Positions 24,908-34,011 are shown, counted from the first letter of the stretch. The stretch: 64,000 nt of DNA from Microbacterium sp. BH-3-3-3 (GCF_001792815.1 NZ_CP017674.1:1984001-2048000), one strand, 5' to 3'. Program-made: numbers and translations. The notes: generated by a model not told the origin, from the letters alone.

Positions 24908-26116
24908 TTGGCAGAACCTCTGGTGGAGAACCTGGCGGGGCGCATCTACGCACGCGTGTATAGATCCAGTGGGCGCCGGGATCTACACGAGTTCGTTCGC
25001 GCGGCTATCGTCCGAAGCCGCGGTCGCGTGATCTGGGAGAGCAGCCACACCCGGTCTCCGTTCTACTTCGCAGTCCGCACGGATCGAGGCGAGAACCTCG
25101 GGTTGCTCATCTATCCCGTCAGGCTCACGAGAGTCGTGACAAACGGGCGACCCGTCGACGAGCACCACGCTCAGGTCAAGTTCGGGGCAGACCGGACCTG
25201 GAAGACCGAGGTGCACCCGGTCGCGTTCGACGTCGCCGGAGTCGACACCACGCTGTTCCTCGGAATCAATGCTGAGGAGGAGAAGTTCGTAGGCCTGGAT
25301 CCAACGCTTTGGAACCCCATGCCGCTCGGGGTCTCCTTCTACGCCTATGAACGCGACTTCATATCGATGGGGGAGTCGGGATGGCATGCGTACGAAGTGG
25401 ACACGCGGGGTGGGGCTCGCAATGGGGCGCGCACGCCCGAGGGATTCGAGTCTCGCGTTGCATTCACCTCAGAGCGCTTCCTTGACTTCGCACGCTTCGA
25501 GCGGCGCGCCACCGATCTTAGACTCGACGCCGCGTTGCGCGTGAAGCTGGCGGAGCGATTTCGTAGCACTTCATTCGCCGACGAAACTGTGGGAAGTACG
25601 CATCCACTCGAGAGACAATTCGGGCTGTCAGCACCGCGCATCCTTGATCTAATCGCCGAACGGAGGATGCTTGCGACGGCGGTGAAGGGAGGCGTGGCCG
25701 AGGCTCACTTGCAGACGCTGTTTGAGGCCGATCCTGCGGTCGTCTCAGTGAAGCGAAGAACAGATGATCGTAGTGCTGACTTCGACGTGACGATGGCGTC
25801 AGGGGTCACCTACGTTGTGGAGTGTAAGAACGTCAGCCCCACCCGGCTTGCTGACGGAACGGTCCAGGTTGAAACGCAGCGTACGCGAAACAGCAGGGAT
25901 GACCCGACCGGCCGGTTGTATAGTTTCGACACTTTCGATGTCGTTGCGGCCTGTTTATTCTCCGTTACGGGCGAGTGGGAGTTCCGGTTCGCGTTGAGTT
26001 CGTCGCTAACCGCGCACGCCAAGTACCCCGGATTTCTCGCCACGAAGCAGGATGTGGACATCAGATGGGTCGTCACCGTCCAGGCGCTTGAAGCAATGAG
26101 TCGGCCAATCGCGTGA
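24908..26116 (+). CDS. Putative type II restriction endonuclease (PD-(D/E)XK)
   Basis: A 402-residue protein I do not recognise as a named enzyme family. Its C-terminal part has SADFDVTMASGVTYVVECKN (about residues 290-315), a textbook D...(V)ECK nuclease motif, preceded by a helical segment GVAEAHLQTLFEAD. The N-terminal half (FYFAVRTDRGENLGLLIYPV) has no match that I know. I chose TTG 24908 for the AGGAGG/AAGGA sites before it. A GTG at 24824 is possible but only 3 bases from a TATCGT -10 box. The position divergent from the C5 methyltransferase argues for a restriction partner. Confidence 0.7.
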   Translation: MAEPLVENLAGRIYARVYRSSGRRDLHEFVRAAIVRSRGRVIWESSHTRSPFYFAVRTDRGENLGLLIYPVRLTRVVTNGRPVDEHHAQVKFGADRTWKTEVHPVAFDVAGVDTTLFLGINAEEEKFVGLDPTLWNPMPLGVSFYAYERDFISMGESGWHAYEVDTRGGARNGARTPEGFESRVAFTSERFLDFARFERRATDLRLDAALRVKLAERFRSTSFADETVGSTHPLERQFGLSAPRILDLIAERRMLATAVKGGVAEAHLQTLFEADPAVVSVKRRTDDRSADFDVTMASGVTYVVECKNVSPTRLADGTVQVETQRTRNSRDDPTGRLYSFDTFDVVAACLFSVTGEWEFRFALSSSLTAHAKYPGFLATKQDVDIRWVVTVQALEAMSRPIA

Positions 26117-26474
26117 TGGGGCGACTTGTCGTGCTGACTGAGCGCCTTGGTCGGCAGGAGTCGCGCCGGGGCCCTCTGACCCGCTACCGGACGACGGCAC
26201 CTACAGGCGTAGGTCCATAACCCGGAGACGACGAGCGTCTGCGCTTCGCCCGCGGTCACCGCACCACCGACGATGACAGACACTCGGACGATCAAAACGA
26301 TCTCCGCGCGATCTGCCGCCCCTTTACTCCCAGTCGTCTGCATGCGACGCAAATACGCGGGCGTGAGCAGTGACCTGACACGGAGCGAGCGGGTGTGGTC
26401 GTGAATATGAGGCGACGGACTTCTGAACGTGTCGAGCCGTCGCCCGCCGTCAGGTGCGACATAGGATCCCGCTT
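26117..26474. other. 358-base gap without a gene
   Basis: I see no supported coding sequence. A small hairpin, ACCTAC-aggc-GTAGGT (26199-26214), may end the nuclease transcript. TAGGAT at 26462-26467 is the -10 box of the next gene. Confidence 0.4.
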
Positions 26475-27560
26475 ATGGCTCCCCGTCCTCGTTGGTGGCA
26501 CACCCTACAGTCGTCGAAGGCAGAGGCTCTGCTGGCAGTCGATCTCTATAACCGGTCGGGCAACGAGCGACAGTTGGAAGCGTTCATTGTCCACATGAAC
26601 CTTGGGTGGACCAAACTTCTCCAGGCTCGGACTGAAGAATCAGGCGGCGACCTGATTGTCAGAGATGAGCGTGGGTGGCGAAAGAGGCACCCCGAAGGTG
26701 GCTACTTGTACAAGCCATTGCGCGAGCTTCTCGCTGAGCAATTCGTCGACACCGACCCTCGCCGGAACAACATAGTCTTCTTCCTCGGGCTGCGTAACCA
26801 CATCGAGCACCGTCACGAGGCGAAGGTGGCTGCGCTCGTCGCGGGTCGAACGCAGGCTCTCCTCATCAACTACGAACAAACCCTGGTCGAGTGGTTCGGG
26901 CACGACGAAGCCCTCGGTTCGGAGCTGCGGTTCCCGCTATTCGTCTCAGCGATAACTCAGGACGCGGTCGAGGCCGTCAAGCGCGTTCGAGCCCAAGTTC
27001 CCAGGGCAATTCTTGATTGGCTCCAGGATTTTGACGCGTCGCTCGAACCAGGACTGAGTGCGGATCAGCGTTTCGACTTCCGCATCTACCTAATTCCTTA
27101 TACCGGACCGAAGAGCGAAGCCGACGCTTCCATGTCATTCATCCGCGAGGACGATCTCACGGATGCGCAGCGCGCCGCTATCGAGCAAGTGCGGACGATC
27201 ATCCGGGAGAAGCGTGTCCCCGTCGAGGACCTGAACCGGTTCAAGGTTGGCGAAGTTGTCGAGCAGGTTGCCGCCCGTCTCGAAGTTCCCTTCAACAGCT
27301 ACATGCACACTCAGGCGTGGAAGTACTTTGCCGCTCGACCCCCGACAGGCGCCCCGGACCCCGCTGCGACCAAGCCCCAGTTCTGCGTCTACAACTCGAC
27401 TTTCGAGCAGTACACGTACACGCCCGCCTGGGTTGAGTACCTCGTGAGACACCTGACCGATCCTGCTGAGTACTCGCTTGTGCGCGCCTGGCGTCCCCCG
27501 GTGACTTCGAGCCCCTCGGCGGACGCGCCGGTCTCGACGCCCGCCCAGACCCCGGGCTAG
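26475..27560 (+). CDS. DUF3644-domain protein
   Basis: A 361-residue protein with the DUF3644 pattern: SSKAEALLAVDLYNRSGNERQLEAF, HMNLGWTKLLQA, and then RRNNIVFFLGLRNHIEHR about 50 residues later. RNxIEHR recalls HEPN-type RNase motifs (R-x4-6-H); equating the two is inference. The C-terminal third is less conserved. ATG 26475 is 7 bases after TAGGAT (leaderless). DUF3644 genes are repeatedly found in defence islands; here it follows a restriction-modification pair. Confidence 0.8.
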   Translation: MAPRPRWWHTLQSSKAEALLAVDLYNRSGNERQLEAFIVHMNLGWTKLLQARTEESGGDLIVRDERGWRKRHPEGGYLYKPLRELLAEQFVDTDPRRNNIVFFLGLRNHIEHRHEAKVAALVAGRTQALLINYEQTLVEWFGHDEALGSELRFPLFVSAITQDAVEAVKRVRAQVPRAILDWLQDFDASLEPGLSADQRFDFRIYLIPYTGPKSEADASMSFIREDDLTDAQRAAIEQVRTIIREKRVPVEDLNRFKVGEVVEQVAARLEVPFNSYMHTQAWKYFAARPPTGAPDPAATKPQFCVYNSTFEQYTYTPAWVEYLVRHLTDPAEYSLVRAWRPPVTSSPSADAPVSTPAQTPG

Positions 27561-27946
27561 CGAGATACGTTCGAAAGAAACCCCGTATCCTCTTCTGTGC
27601 GGTGCGCGCTTCAGAGCGCGCCAAATGGTCCCGCTGCGAGCGATGTCCTCAAGAGCAGCCCTGTATTCGATGGTGCGCATTCTCGTGCATCCCCACCGCC
27701 GAGGCCATTTGTCGCCTGCCGCCTTCATCGCAGTCGACCGGGTTGATCTGCAACATATCGCGCATTCCGGGGTGGTTCAGCCGTGGCCGGGGCGTCCCTC
27801 TAGACAGTCGTGGCGCCCTACCTCTTCACCGCAGGTCGCTGCTCAGAATTGGAGGTTCCAGACCCTACCTGCACTCCAGATTACGATGAGCCATTGACCC
27901 CCGCACCCGACAATGGAAAGCCCTCCGAGTTGACGCCCCTACGGAT
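27561..27946. other. 386-base gap with a terminator-like hairpin
   Basis: I see no credible gene. GCGCGCT-tcag-AGCGCGC (27604-27621) is a perfect 7-base hairpin after the DUF3644 gene and probably terminates it. Base composition falls here towards the AT-richer sce7725/sce7726 segment, consistent with a junction of imported DNA. Confidence 0.5.
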
Positions 27947-28882
27947 CTACAGCCCAAGGTGCTTCGCGACAGTAAATATGTGGTGCGAAACCTGCTGACG
28001 CTTATTTCCGGAAAGATTGGTGTAGCTTCCCGAAACGCGCTGCGTTTCGTAGCTAGCAAGTCCTGGGGAGAGCTCATATCGCGAAGGTGTCACCACCCGT
28101 TGCCGGTGAATGTCCCTCAAAACTTCCTCAAACTTGGTCGCTTGCGGATCAGTCTGCCCATCAGTGGTTGAAATGAAGTGTTGAATCCAGAGATCGGAAC
28201 CGAGCGCATACGTTAGATGAACTGCGACGGCTCCTACCGGTCCGCCTCCGTCCTTGTACGTCCCGGGAAGCATTGTGAAATCGGAGAAACCGCGGCGACC
28301 TGCTGCACTCCATGACGTGTGATTATTTCCCAGCCACTCCTCGCCCAAATAATCCTTGTTTCGGGCCTCGCTGCGGAAGTTGTCGCTCACGTCGACTGTT
28401 CGGGCGGGTCCTAGCGTGGCGAGATACTTTGCAGAGTTTGCAGATGCCAGAAAGAAGACTGTGTAGTCCGAACCAGAGAGAGCCTTGGCAAGATCCCCGG
28501 GGGTTAGCTTGCTTGTAGTCAGAACGATGCCAATTTTGCGCCCTGGGTATGCTGCCACGAAGTTCGAAATGTCTTTCAGGGTTGTAACTACCGTCTCTTT
28601 GAGTGTCGGGTATACCACCGTCGGATCGGTCAGTGTAGCTGCGAAGTCGCTCTGCCAAGCCGCTTCGGCCGCTGAATTTGAGAGCTTGCCTTGGTGCGGG
28701 TTCACGACTACGTACGCGGCCATCGCGTTTGACTTCAGCTTGGTCAGGGTAGATATAAGTTTTGCAGCTGGCTCGACCGGCTCGATGAGCGGAACGATGC
28801 GCTGAGGAGAGCCGAGATTGGACGAGACATCAGAAACGGCGTTCAGTTCGGCCTGACGACTGTACAAGTACGGGAAGTACAT
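27947..28882 (-). CDS. sce7725-family protein (beta-protein-like)
   Basis: A 311-residue protein. MYFPYLYSRQAELNAV, then PQRIVPLIEPVEPAAK, and YVVVNPHQGKLS are the usual opening of the sce7725/'beta protein' family. The pattern of alternating strands and helices (PTLKETVV, RKIGIVLTTSKLT, FFLASANSAKYL, ARTVDVSDNFRSEARNKDY, FSDFTMLPG) suggests a TIM-barrel-like fold. GC content is markedly below the neighbours. It lies 52 bases downstream of the sce7726-like gene on the same strand, the usual partner. Biochemical role unknown; defence is inferred from context. Confidence 0.75.
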   Translation of the reverse strand: MYFPYLYSRQAELNAVSDVSSNLGSPQRIVPLIEPVEPAAKLISTLTKLKSNAMAAYVVVNPHQGKLSNSAAEAAWQSDFAATLTDPTVVYPTLKETVVTTLKDISNFVAAYPGRKIGIVLTTSKLTPGDLAKALSGSDYTVFFLASANSAKYLATLGPARTVDVSDNFRSEARNKDYLGEEWLGNNHTSWSAAGRRGFSDFTMLPGTYKDGGGPVGAVAVHLTYALGSDLWIQHFISTTDGQTDPQATKFEEVLRDIHRQRVVTPSRYELSPGLASYETQRVSGSYTNLSGNKRQQVSHHIFTVAKHLGL

Positions 28883-28934
28883 GAGGGCTCCGTTGGTTGG
28901 CTGCCCTCATGTTGACGCTCGCCGACCCTCCGCG

Positions 28935-29825
28935 TCAAATCGCGGACAGCACCGCCCCCACAGGCAGCAAAAGTCGTTGCTGAAGGCGTGCAGTGCCAAT
29001 CGCCGAAAGTTCACTCCCATACGCCAGTGCCCGGAGACTCGGCGGGAAGACGCTATTGGTGATCAGCGTTCGCGCGCTGAGGCCGCGCCCCCTGAGTTCC
29101 GCGACGGTTGCAGCATGCGCCTGCTCAAGAGGGAGGGTAGTAAAGATCTCGTACATCTCTGCACGCGCACGGCCAGAGGCTACTCGCGATGCATGTCCCG
29201 TCAACCTAAAGATTAGCGACTTCGCTTCACCCGTTCGCAAGAGTCGGAAGAGGTCAGAATGGGCAATATTTGCCAGATTTGATACGGCCGGGCGCAGGAC
29301 GGAGAGGGAGCCGCGTCGACGGAGTGCTATGACGCCAACATTTCCGGGAACGGCGCGGTCGGCAGGCTCCACCCGTCGTTCCGAAACGACTACATAGACA
29401 TACTCGGCGTGACGGCTGTAGTCCGCAAGTTGCGCCGGCAATCGGGCAAAGGAATCCAGATCGGTCTTTACCTCGTAAACAGTCGATGTTCCGTTGAGAA
29501 TTAGCACATCGGCAACCGATGAACCCATCGGCTGCTCGATCAGGGCTGAGGCTGTGGATGGCGAGTGCTTACCGACGATGATCTTTGAAATGATCTCGTT
29601 CTTGAACGCGTATTCATTTGGATAGGTGGAGAGTAGGCGAGCGTGTGCTACCTCAAAAGCATCAGCGAGCACAGTCGACGCTTGCACGTCGGGCCCGAGC
29701 AGTCGAGCCACCCGCCCAGCCGCGCTGCCGATTTGAGCTTTCGCTAGTGCTTTGAATACCGCAGGGGAGAATGCACCGGCCAGGGAGCGCAGATCGGAAG
29801 GGCACACGGGGAGAGTGTAGGTCAC
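28935..29825 (-). CDS. sce7726-family protein (PD-(D/E)XK-like)
   Basis: A 296-residue protein, read from GTG 29825. An open frame extends upstream to 30020, but that part is low-complexity and not family-like. The conserved core is NEYAFKNEIISKIIVGKHSPSTA, then GSSVADVLILNGTSTVYEVK and TDLDSFARLPAQL. This E...D(V)...EVK pattern matches a restriction-endonuclease-like fold with ligands Glu, Asp, Glu and Lys. It is AT-richer than the host genes. Always-together occurrence with sce7725 is my recollection of the family. It may nick or cut DNA; no demonstrated activity is known to me. Confidence 0.7.
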   Translation of the reverse strand: MTYTLPVCPSDLRSLAGAFSPAVFKALAKAQIGSAAGRVARLLGPDVQASTVLADAFEVAHARLLSTYPNEYAFKNEIISKIIVGKHSPSTASALIEQPMGSSVADVLILNGTSTVYEVKTDLDSFARLPAQLADYSRHAEYVYVVVSERRVEPADRAVPGNVGVIALRRRGSLSVLRPAVSNLANIAHSDLFRLLRTGEAKSLIFRLTGHASRVASGRARAEMYEIFTTLPLEQAHAATVAELRGRGLSARTLITNSVFPPSLRALAYGSELSAIGTARLQQRLLLPVGAVLSAI

Positions 29826-30060
29826 TCGATGGCAAGAACGACCTAGTAGCGCCCGGACGGCGGCCGAGCGCGGGGGCCGCACCGCAGGGGCCTGCTCGGC
29901 ATCCGACCGAAGCTGACCACGCACCGCGTCCATCGGCTCTGCCGTCTCGCTGGAATCACCGCCAGCCACCACCAGAAGGGTGCGAAGCTGGGTTGAATCG
30001 GGTCTGCCCCGCAGGGGCACATGGTGGGGACCTGCGCAAAAATCGCGGCGGGCGAGCGGG

Positions 30061-31386
30061 TCACTGCCGTCGGTCTAGCTGCCGCCGCAGATCCAGTGTG
30101 CGCTCGCGGGCTCGATCGATAAGAGTCGCGGCGAACTGTCGTTCTTCCCCACTGAGGGAGGCCTCGTCGACGGCAAGGCTCAGCGCATCGGGCAACCCAT
30201 CGACGTACGTCCGTGCGCGCGAATACACCCACTCCGCGGTGGCTCCTTGCCCCAGGATGCCGTGGAAGACACTTGCCTCGCGCACGATATGCCGAGGCTC
30301 GATCTCGAAGGTGCGATAGTGGCCGTCGAATGACATCGCGAGCTTTGCTCTGCGATTGTTGATCTCGGGGTACGCCAGTGCCGAGCCGAGGTCGTAGAGA
30401 GGCGAAAGGCGAGGCCATCCTGTTCGAGCCGCCGGCCAAAGCAACGCGTAGTTCTTCGCATGAGCGTCGGTTCCCAGCGCAACCCAGTTGAAGATCGTGG
30501 CGTCGAAGAACCCTAGGGCGTGCGTGGGGCCGGCGGGACCGAATCTGTCGATGATGAGCTGTGAGATCGCGGCGATGCCTGGGCCGCCCTCGTTCTGATA
30601 CTTCGCAGTCGGGGGCGTGCCCGTCGCCTGCGCAAAGTCCTCCTGGTGCCCGCGGGCGATTGACGTTCCCTCAGCTTGCTCGGTGCGGCGATGCCGGTCG
30701 AAGCGCTCGATCACAATCGCGCTCTCGTCGTCGAAGTTCACCAGTCGGCTGCGTGCGACATCCATGTTCAGGTGATGCGCAGCGCGCATCGTCAGGTGCT
30801 CATTCAGATCGCCCCAGCGGAGCCCTGCCACGCCGGGCTTGACGATGTGCGTCGACGCGGCGCTCCCGGTCGCGAATCCCCAGGCGTCGGGGCCACGGAC
30901 GAGAGTGAACTTGGACTGTGCTCCGGCGAGCGAGAAGTAGCCTCCGTCGTACCCTGTCGCCACCCACGCGGAAGGGTCGGCTCGCAGTTCGCGCAGATGC
31001 GAAGCGATGATCGCGTCATCGACCCACTCGATCTCGCCCGGTCCGTCGAGGACCGGCTCGTCCCACTGAGCCGAGTCGATGAGCTGCACGGCGCCCGCCG
31101 CATCCCGTCCGACGTTGGCAAGCAACCCCATCGGGTTTCGCGGAGAGACGCCGAACGTTCGCCCCCACCGTGCTAGCACGTCGTCGTTGTCGGGCAGAAG
31201 GTTCCAGAGGAAGTTGCCGGGCGCGGTGCCCTCGTGTCGGCGTCGGCTCTTCGGCAACGACAGTGACAGTTCGAGGCGGCCGGCGTCACGCTGCCAGGCG
31301 GGATCGAATTCCAGCGAGACGTCGCCACCGTCGCGCTGGGTGAACCAGCCGACGCGGCGCCCGTCCAGATACGCGGTGAGCCTCAC
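30061..31386 (-). CDS. hipA: HipA-type serine/threonine kinase toxin
   Basis: A 441-residue HipA-fold kinase. The N-terminal subdomain starts VRLTAYLDGRRVGWF; the core has AGAQSKFTLV, IVIERFDRH, then catalytic GTDAHAKNYALL and metal-site SPLYDLGSALAY. HipA toxins phosphorylate aminoacyl-tRNA synthetases (GltX in E. coli) to arrest growth. GTG 31386 overlaps the HipB stop (GTGA), so antitoxin and toxin are translationally coupled. It is at the end of the defence island. The catalytic Asp and Asn are intact, so it appears functional. Confidence 0.93.
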   Translation of the reverse strand: MRLTAYLDGRRVGWFTQRDGGDVSLEFDPAWQRDAGRLELSLSLPKSRRRHEGTAPGNFLWNLLPDNDDVLARWGRTFGVSPRNPMGLLANVGRDAAGAVQLIDSAQWDEPVLDGPGEIEWVDDAIIASHLRELRADPSAWVATGYDGGYFSLAGAQSKFTLVRGPDAWGFATGSAASTHIVKPGVAGLRWGDLNEHLTMRAAHHLNMDVARSRLVNFDDESAIVIERFDRHRRTEQAEGTSIARGHQEDFAQATGTPPTAKYQNEGGPGIAAISQLIIDRFGPAGPTHALGFFDATIFNWVALGTDAHAKNYALLWPAARTGWPRLSPLYDLGSALAYPEINNRRAKLAMSFDGHYRTFEIEPRHIVREASVFHGILGQGATAEWVYSRARTYVDGLPDALSLAVDEASLSGEERQFAATLIDRARERTLDLRRQLDRRQ

Positions 31387-31688
31387 GGTTGCGCCCTCGG
31401 CTCGTCCCATGGGTCGACGACATCCATGAACATCGGATCCGAGTCGGTCTCGTCTTCCGCCGTGTCGACCTCGGCATACAGATCGAGTGCATTGAGCACC
31501 GCCATCAGGCTGTCCACGCTCGCGCTTCCGGCGTGACCGGACTCGAACCGGACCACCCACTGGCGGGCGCGGCCGATCCGCCGCGCCAGATCCGCCTGGG
31601 TGAGTCCCAGGTCAGAGCGGCGGTCGCGGACGATGTTCGCCCAATCCTGCGAGACGTTCACGAGCACCGGTAGCCCTCCCTTGCTCAT
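31383..31688 (-). CDS. hipB: HipB-type antitoxin (XRE family)
   Basis: A 101-residue HTH protein: RRSDLGLTQADLARRIGRARQWVVRFESGHAGSA (about residues 22-56) is an XRE helix-turn-helix, with VDSLMAVLNALDL after it. The C-terminal ~25 residues are acidic and probably bind HipA. It neutralises HipA and represses the operon through the repeats upstream (31692-31767). It ends overlapping hipA by 4 bases. Confidence 0.9.
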   Translation of the reverse strand: MSKGGLPVLVNVSQDWANIVRDRRSDLGLTQADLARRIGRARQWVVRFESGHAGSASVDSLMAVLNALDLYAEVDTAEDETDSDPMFMDVVDPWDEPRAQP

Positions 31689-31691
31689 GCC

Positions 31692-31767
31692 ATGTACGAG
31701 ATTTCAGTCAGACCCCGTTGTGTACGAGAATTCTGACATGCCGCGAGGTGTACGTCAACGCGTACAC
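31692..31767. promoter_or_regulatory. HipB operator array (TGTACG half-sites, 28-base period)
   Basis: TGTACG occurs at 31693, 31721 and 31749, exactly 28 bases apart. The first two are embedded in similar 21-base blocks (TGTACGAGAWTTC core). The third forms the perfect inverted repeat GTGTACG-tcaacg-CGTACAC (31748-31767). The array lies directly upstream of hipB. The rest of the interval up to 31987 shows nothing I can call. Confidence 0.7.
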
Positions 31768-31987
31768 GCACAAATTCGGACGTACCGTGGAACGACAATT
31801 CGGCCCGGCCCGCCGCACCTCGCGACCTCTGCTCTCCGTTCATGCACATCGATCACGCAGGGCGACAACTAGCCGCACCTGCTCAATGGCATCCGGAACC
31901 AAATGCGACTCGAGCTTGTCGATCGACGAGAGTTCGACTCGGGCGCCACCGTTCAGCGGTACCCAGCCGTCTCGTAGCGTCCGCCCG

Positions 31988-33175
31988 CTACTCGGGAGCC
32001 TCCCCATCGCGATCACTCGTACGCGACGTCGCGACAATCGCCACCCCCACGGCGAGCACGGCCGCGTTCGACCAGAAGATCGCCACGAGCCCGAACGGCC
32101 CGGCGACGAGGCCGACGCTCACCGGGATCAGCACCTGCAGCACGCGGTTGGCGGTCAGGCGCAGTCCGAGGGCGGCGCCGTGCACCGCGGGCGGGGTGAT
32201 CGCGGTCGTCCAGGCCATCGTCAGGGGCTGGGGGAGGCCGAGGGCGATGCCGAGCGCGATCATCACGGGGATCGCGCCCCACTGGTTCGCGAAGGGCAGG
32301 GCGACAAGGCTCGCGACGCCCATGAGCATCGCCACGACGAGCAGAGTGCGGCGGCCGAATCGCGCGACGATGCGGGCGAGGCCGAGTCGGCTCACCACCG
32401 AGACGACGGCGCGCAGGGCGAGCAGCAGACCGACGGTGACCGGAGCGATGCCCTTCTCGACCGCCCACAGCGGAACGAAGGTGTAGAGCAGGTCGACCGT
32501 CACGAGCACGGCTCCGCTGACGGCGAGGGCCCGCCACAGCTCGGGGGCCTTCATCACCGCCGAGAGCGGCGCGCGCGGGGCCTTCGCGGCGGTGGTGCGG
32601 CGGTGCGTGTCGCCGCGGCGCAGGAAGAGGATCAGCGGCAAGGCGAGCACCGTGAAGGCGAGGCAGACGGCGAAACCCGCGGTCGTGTCGGGCTCCTCGC
32701 GCGCGGCGAGGGTTGCGGCGACGGTGACGGCCGGGGGACCGATCAGCTGACCGATGGATGCCGCGGCGCTGAGGGTGCCGAAGCCGCTGTCCATCGAGCC
32801 TCCGCGACTCGCGTGCGCGACGAAGGTCTGCTGGCCGATCATCACGCAAAGGTGTCCCAGGCCGATCGTGAGGGTCGCGGCGAACAGCAGCAGCACGGTC
32901 GACGGCAGGGTGAGTACGACTATCGCGCCGATCGAGGCGATGAGGAGCCCGGCGAAGGCGACGGTGCTCCCACCGAAGCGGTCGCAGATCCGGCCCGCGG
33001 GAAGCGCCGCGACGATCGTCGGAACGGCGAAGGATGCCGCGAGCGCGGCGAGCAGCAACGGATCGCCGCCCAGCTCGAGCGCGCGGTAGCCGACCATCAG
33101 CCGGACGCCGACCCACGAGGCCTGCGACAGTGCCGCCTGGGTGCTGAGTGCCGCCCGCCAGGCGGGGCCGGTCAC
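31988..33175 (-). CDS. MFS transporter
   Basis: A 395-residue major facilitator with about 12 hydrophobic helices. Typical elements are PAGRICDRFGGSTVAFAGLL (motif A), GLGHLCVMIGQQTF and a second-half motif RLGLARIVARFGRRTLLVVAML. The substrate is unknown. ATG overlaps the stop of the RpiR regulator gene (ATGA), so it is coupled to it. The neighbouring TTT transporter suggests a carboxylate or sugar-acid efflux or uptake role (inference). Confidence 0.88.
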   Translation of the reverse strand: MTGPAWRAALSTQAALSQASWVGVRLMVGYRALELGGDPLLLAALAASFAVPTIVAALPAGRICDRFGGSTVAFAGLLIASIGAIVVLTLPSTVLLLFAATLTIGLGHLCVMIGQQTFVAHASRGGSMDSGFGTLSAAASIGQLIGPPAVTVAATLAAREEPDTTAGFAVCLAFTVLALPLILFLRRGDTHRRTTAAKAPRAPLSAVMKAPELWRALAVSGAVLVTVDLLYTFVPLWAVEKGIAPVTVGLLLALRAVVSVVSRLGLARIVARFGRRTLLVVAMLMGVASLVALPFANQWGAIPVMIALGIALGLPQPLTMAWTTAITPPAVHGAALGLRLTANRVLQVLIPVSVGLVAGPFGLVAIFWSNAAVLAVGVAIVATSRTSDRDGEAPE

Positions 33176-34011
33176 GGCCGGAGGGGGATCTCGTCGGTGC
33201 CGCCGAGCATGCGGGTGAGGCCGTCGATGTCTTCGCGCACGGCGTGGTACCGCTCGGAGTCGAGGTGGTAGACCGCGAGCTGGAGCGCGTAGCAGAGGGC
33301 CATCGGCACGAAGAGGGTGCGGTACTCGCTGTCGGCGCTGCGGAGGGCCGCGATCAGGTGGTCGGGCGCGGGCCGGAACTGCGCGCCCGGCACGTCGGTG
33401 ATGAGCAGGCTGCGTCCGCGTCGGCGCTGCGCCTCGGCGATGAGGGCGGGGAGCATGCGCGGGGTCTCGCGCAGCGCGAAGCCGATCAGCATGCTGGTGG
33501 AGTCGAACGGCACGAAGCGCTCGGCGAGGTCTTTCGCCTGGGGCGAGAGGGTGACCACGACCATCCCCAGCCGGCGGAAGCGGCGGGCGAGCAGCTCCTG
33601 CAGCGATCGGGCGTCGCCGTTGGCGAAGATGTAGACGACGCCGGCGCCGGCGATGTCGCGGGCAGCCGCGTCGATCGCGGACTGGGGGACGAACTCCGAC
33701 AGCCGCTCGAGGCCCGCTCGCTCATCCGCGACGAACGACGCGAGGTCGGCCCCGGACTCCTGCCGCATCGGTGCACCCGAGAGCGCGGGGTTCACCTCGT
33801 CGGCGCGCAAGTCGCGGCGCAGGTCGGGGTACCCGCGGTAGCCCAGCTTCTGCGCGAGGCGCACCACGGTCGACTCGTGCGTGCCGGCCTGGGCCGCCAC
33901 GTCGGCCGCCGTCGTCGACGACGTCGCAGCGCTCAGCAGCACCGTCATGACCTTCTGCTCCGTAGCGCTCAGAGCGGCGGTGTTGCGAGTCGCGACGGCG
34001 CGAAAGCTCAT
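33172..34011 (-). CDS. MurR/RpiR-family transcriptional regulator
   Basis: A 279-residue regulator. The N-terminal RpiR HTH spans about residues 8-75: ALSATEQKVMTVLL, ADVAAQAGTHESTVVRLAQKLGYRGYPDLRRDL. A SIS domain (about 115-260) carries GAGVVYIFANGDARSLQELLARRF and LIGFALRETPRMLPALIAEAQRRRG. SIS domains bind phosphosugars or related ligands. The start is ATG 34011, preceded by GGAGAGAA. It is divergent from the TctBAC-RraA operon, which it probably controls, and is co-transcribed with the MFS gene. Confidence 0.9.
   Translation of the reverse strand: MSFRAVATRNTAALSATEQKVMTVLLSAATSSTTAADVAAQAGTHESTVVRLAQKLGYRGYPDLRRDLRADEVNPALSGAPMRQESGADLASFVADERAGLERLSEFVPQSAIDAAARDIAGAGVVYIFANGDARSLQELLARRFRRLGMVVVTLSPQAKDLAERFVPFDSTSMLIGFALRETPRMLPALIAEAQRRRGRSLLITDVPGAQFRPAPDHLIAALRSADSEYRTLFVPMALCYALQLAVYHLDSERYHAVREDIDGLTRMLGGTDEIPLRP

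Noticed and set aside
27602..27897. Short open frames between DUF3644 and sce7725
   Set aside because: No ribosome site, no leaderless -10, no homology, and a hairpin in the same place.
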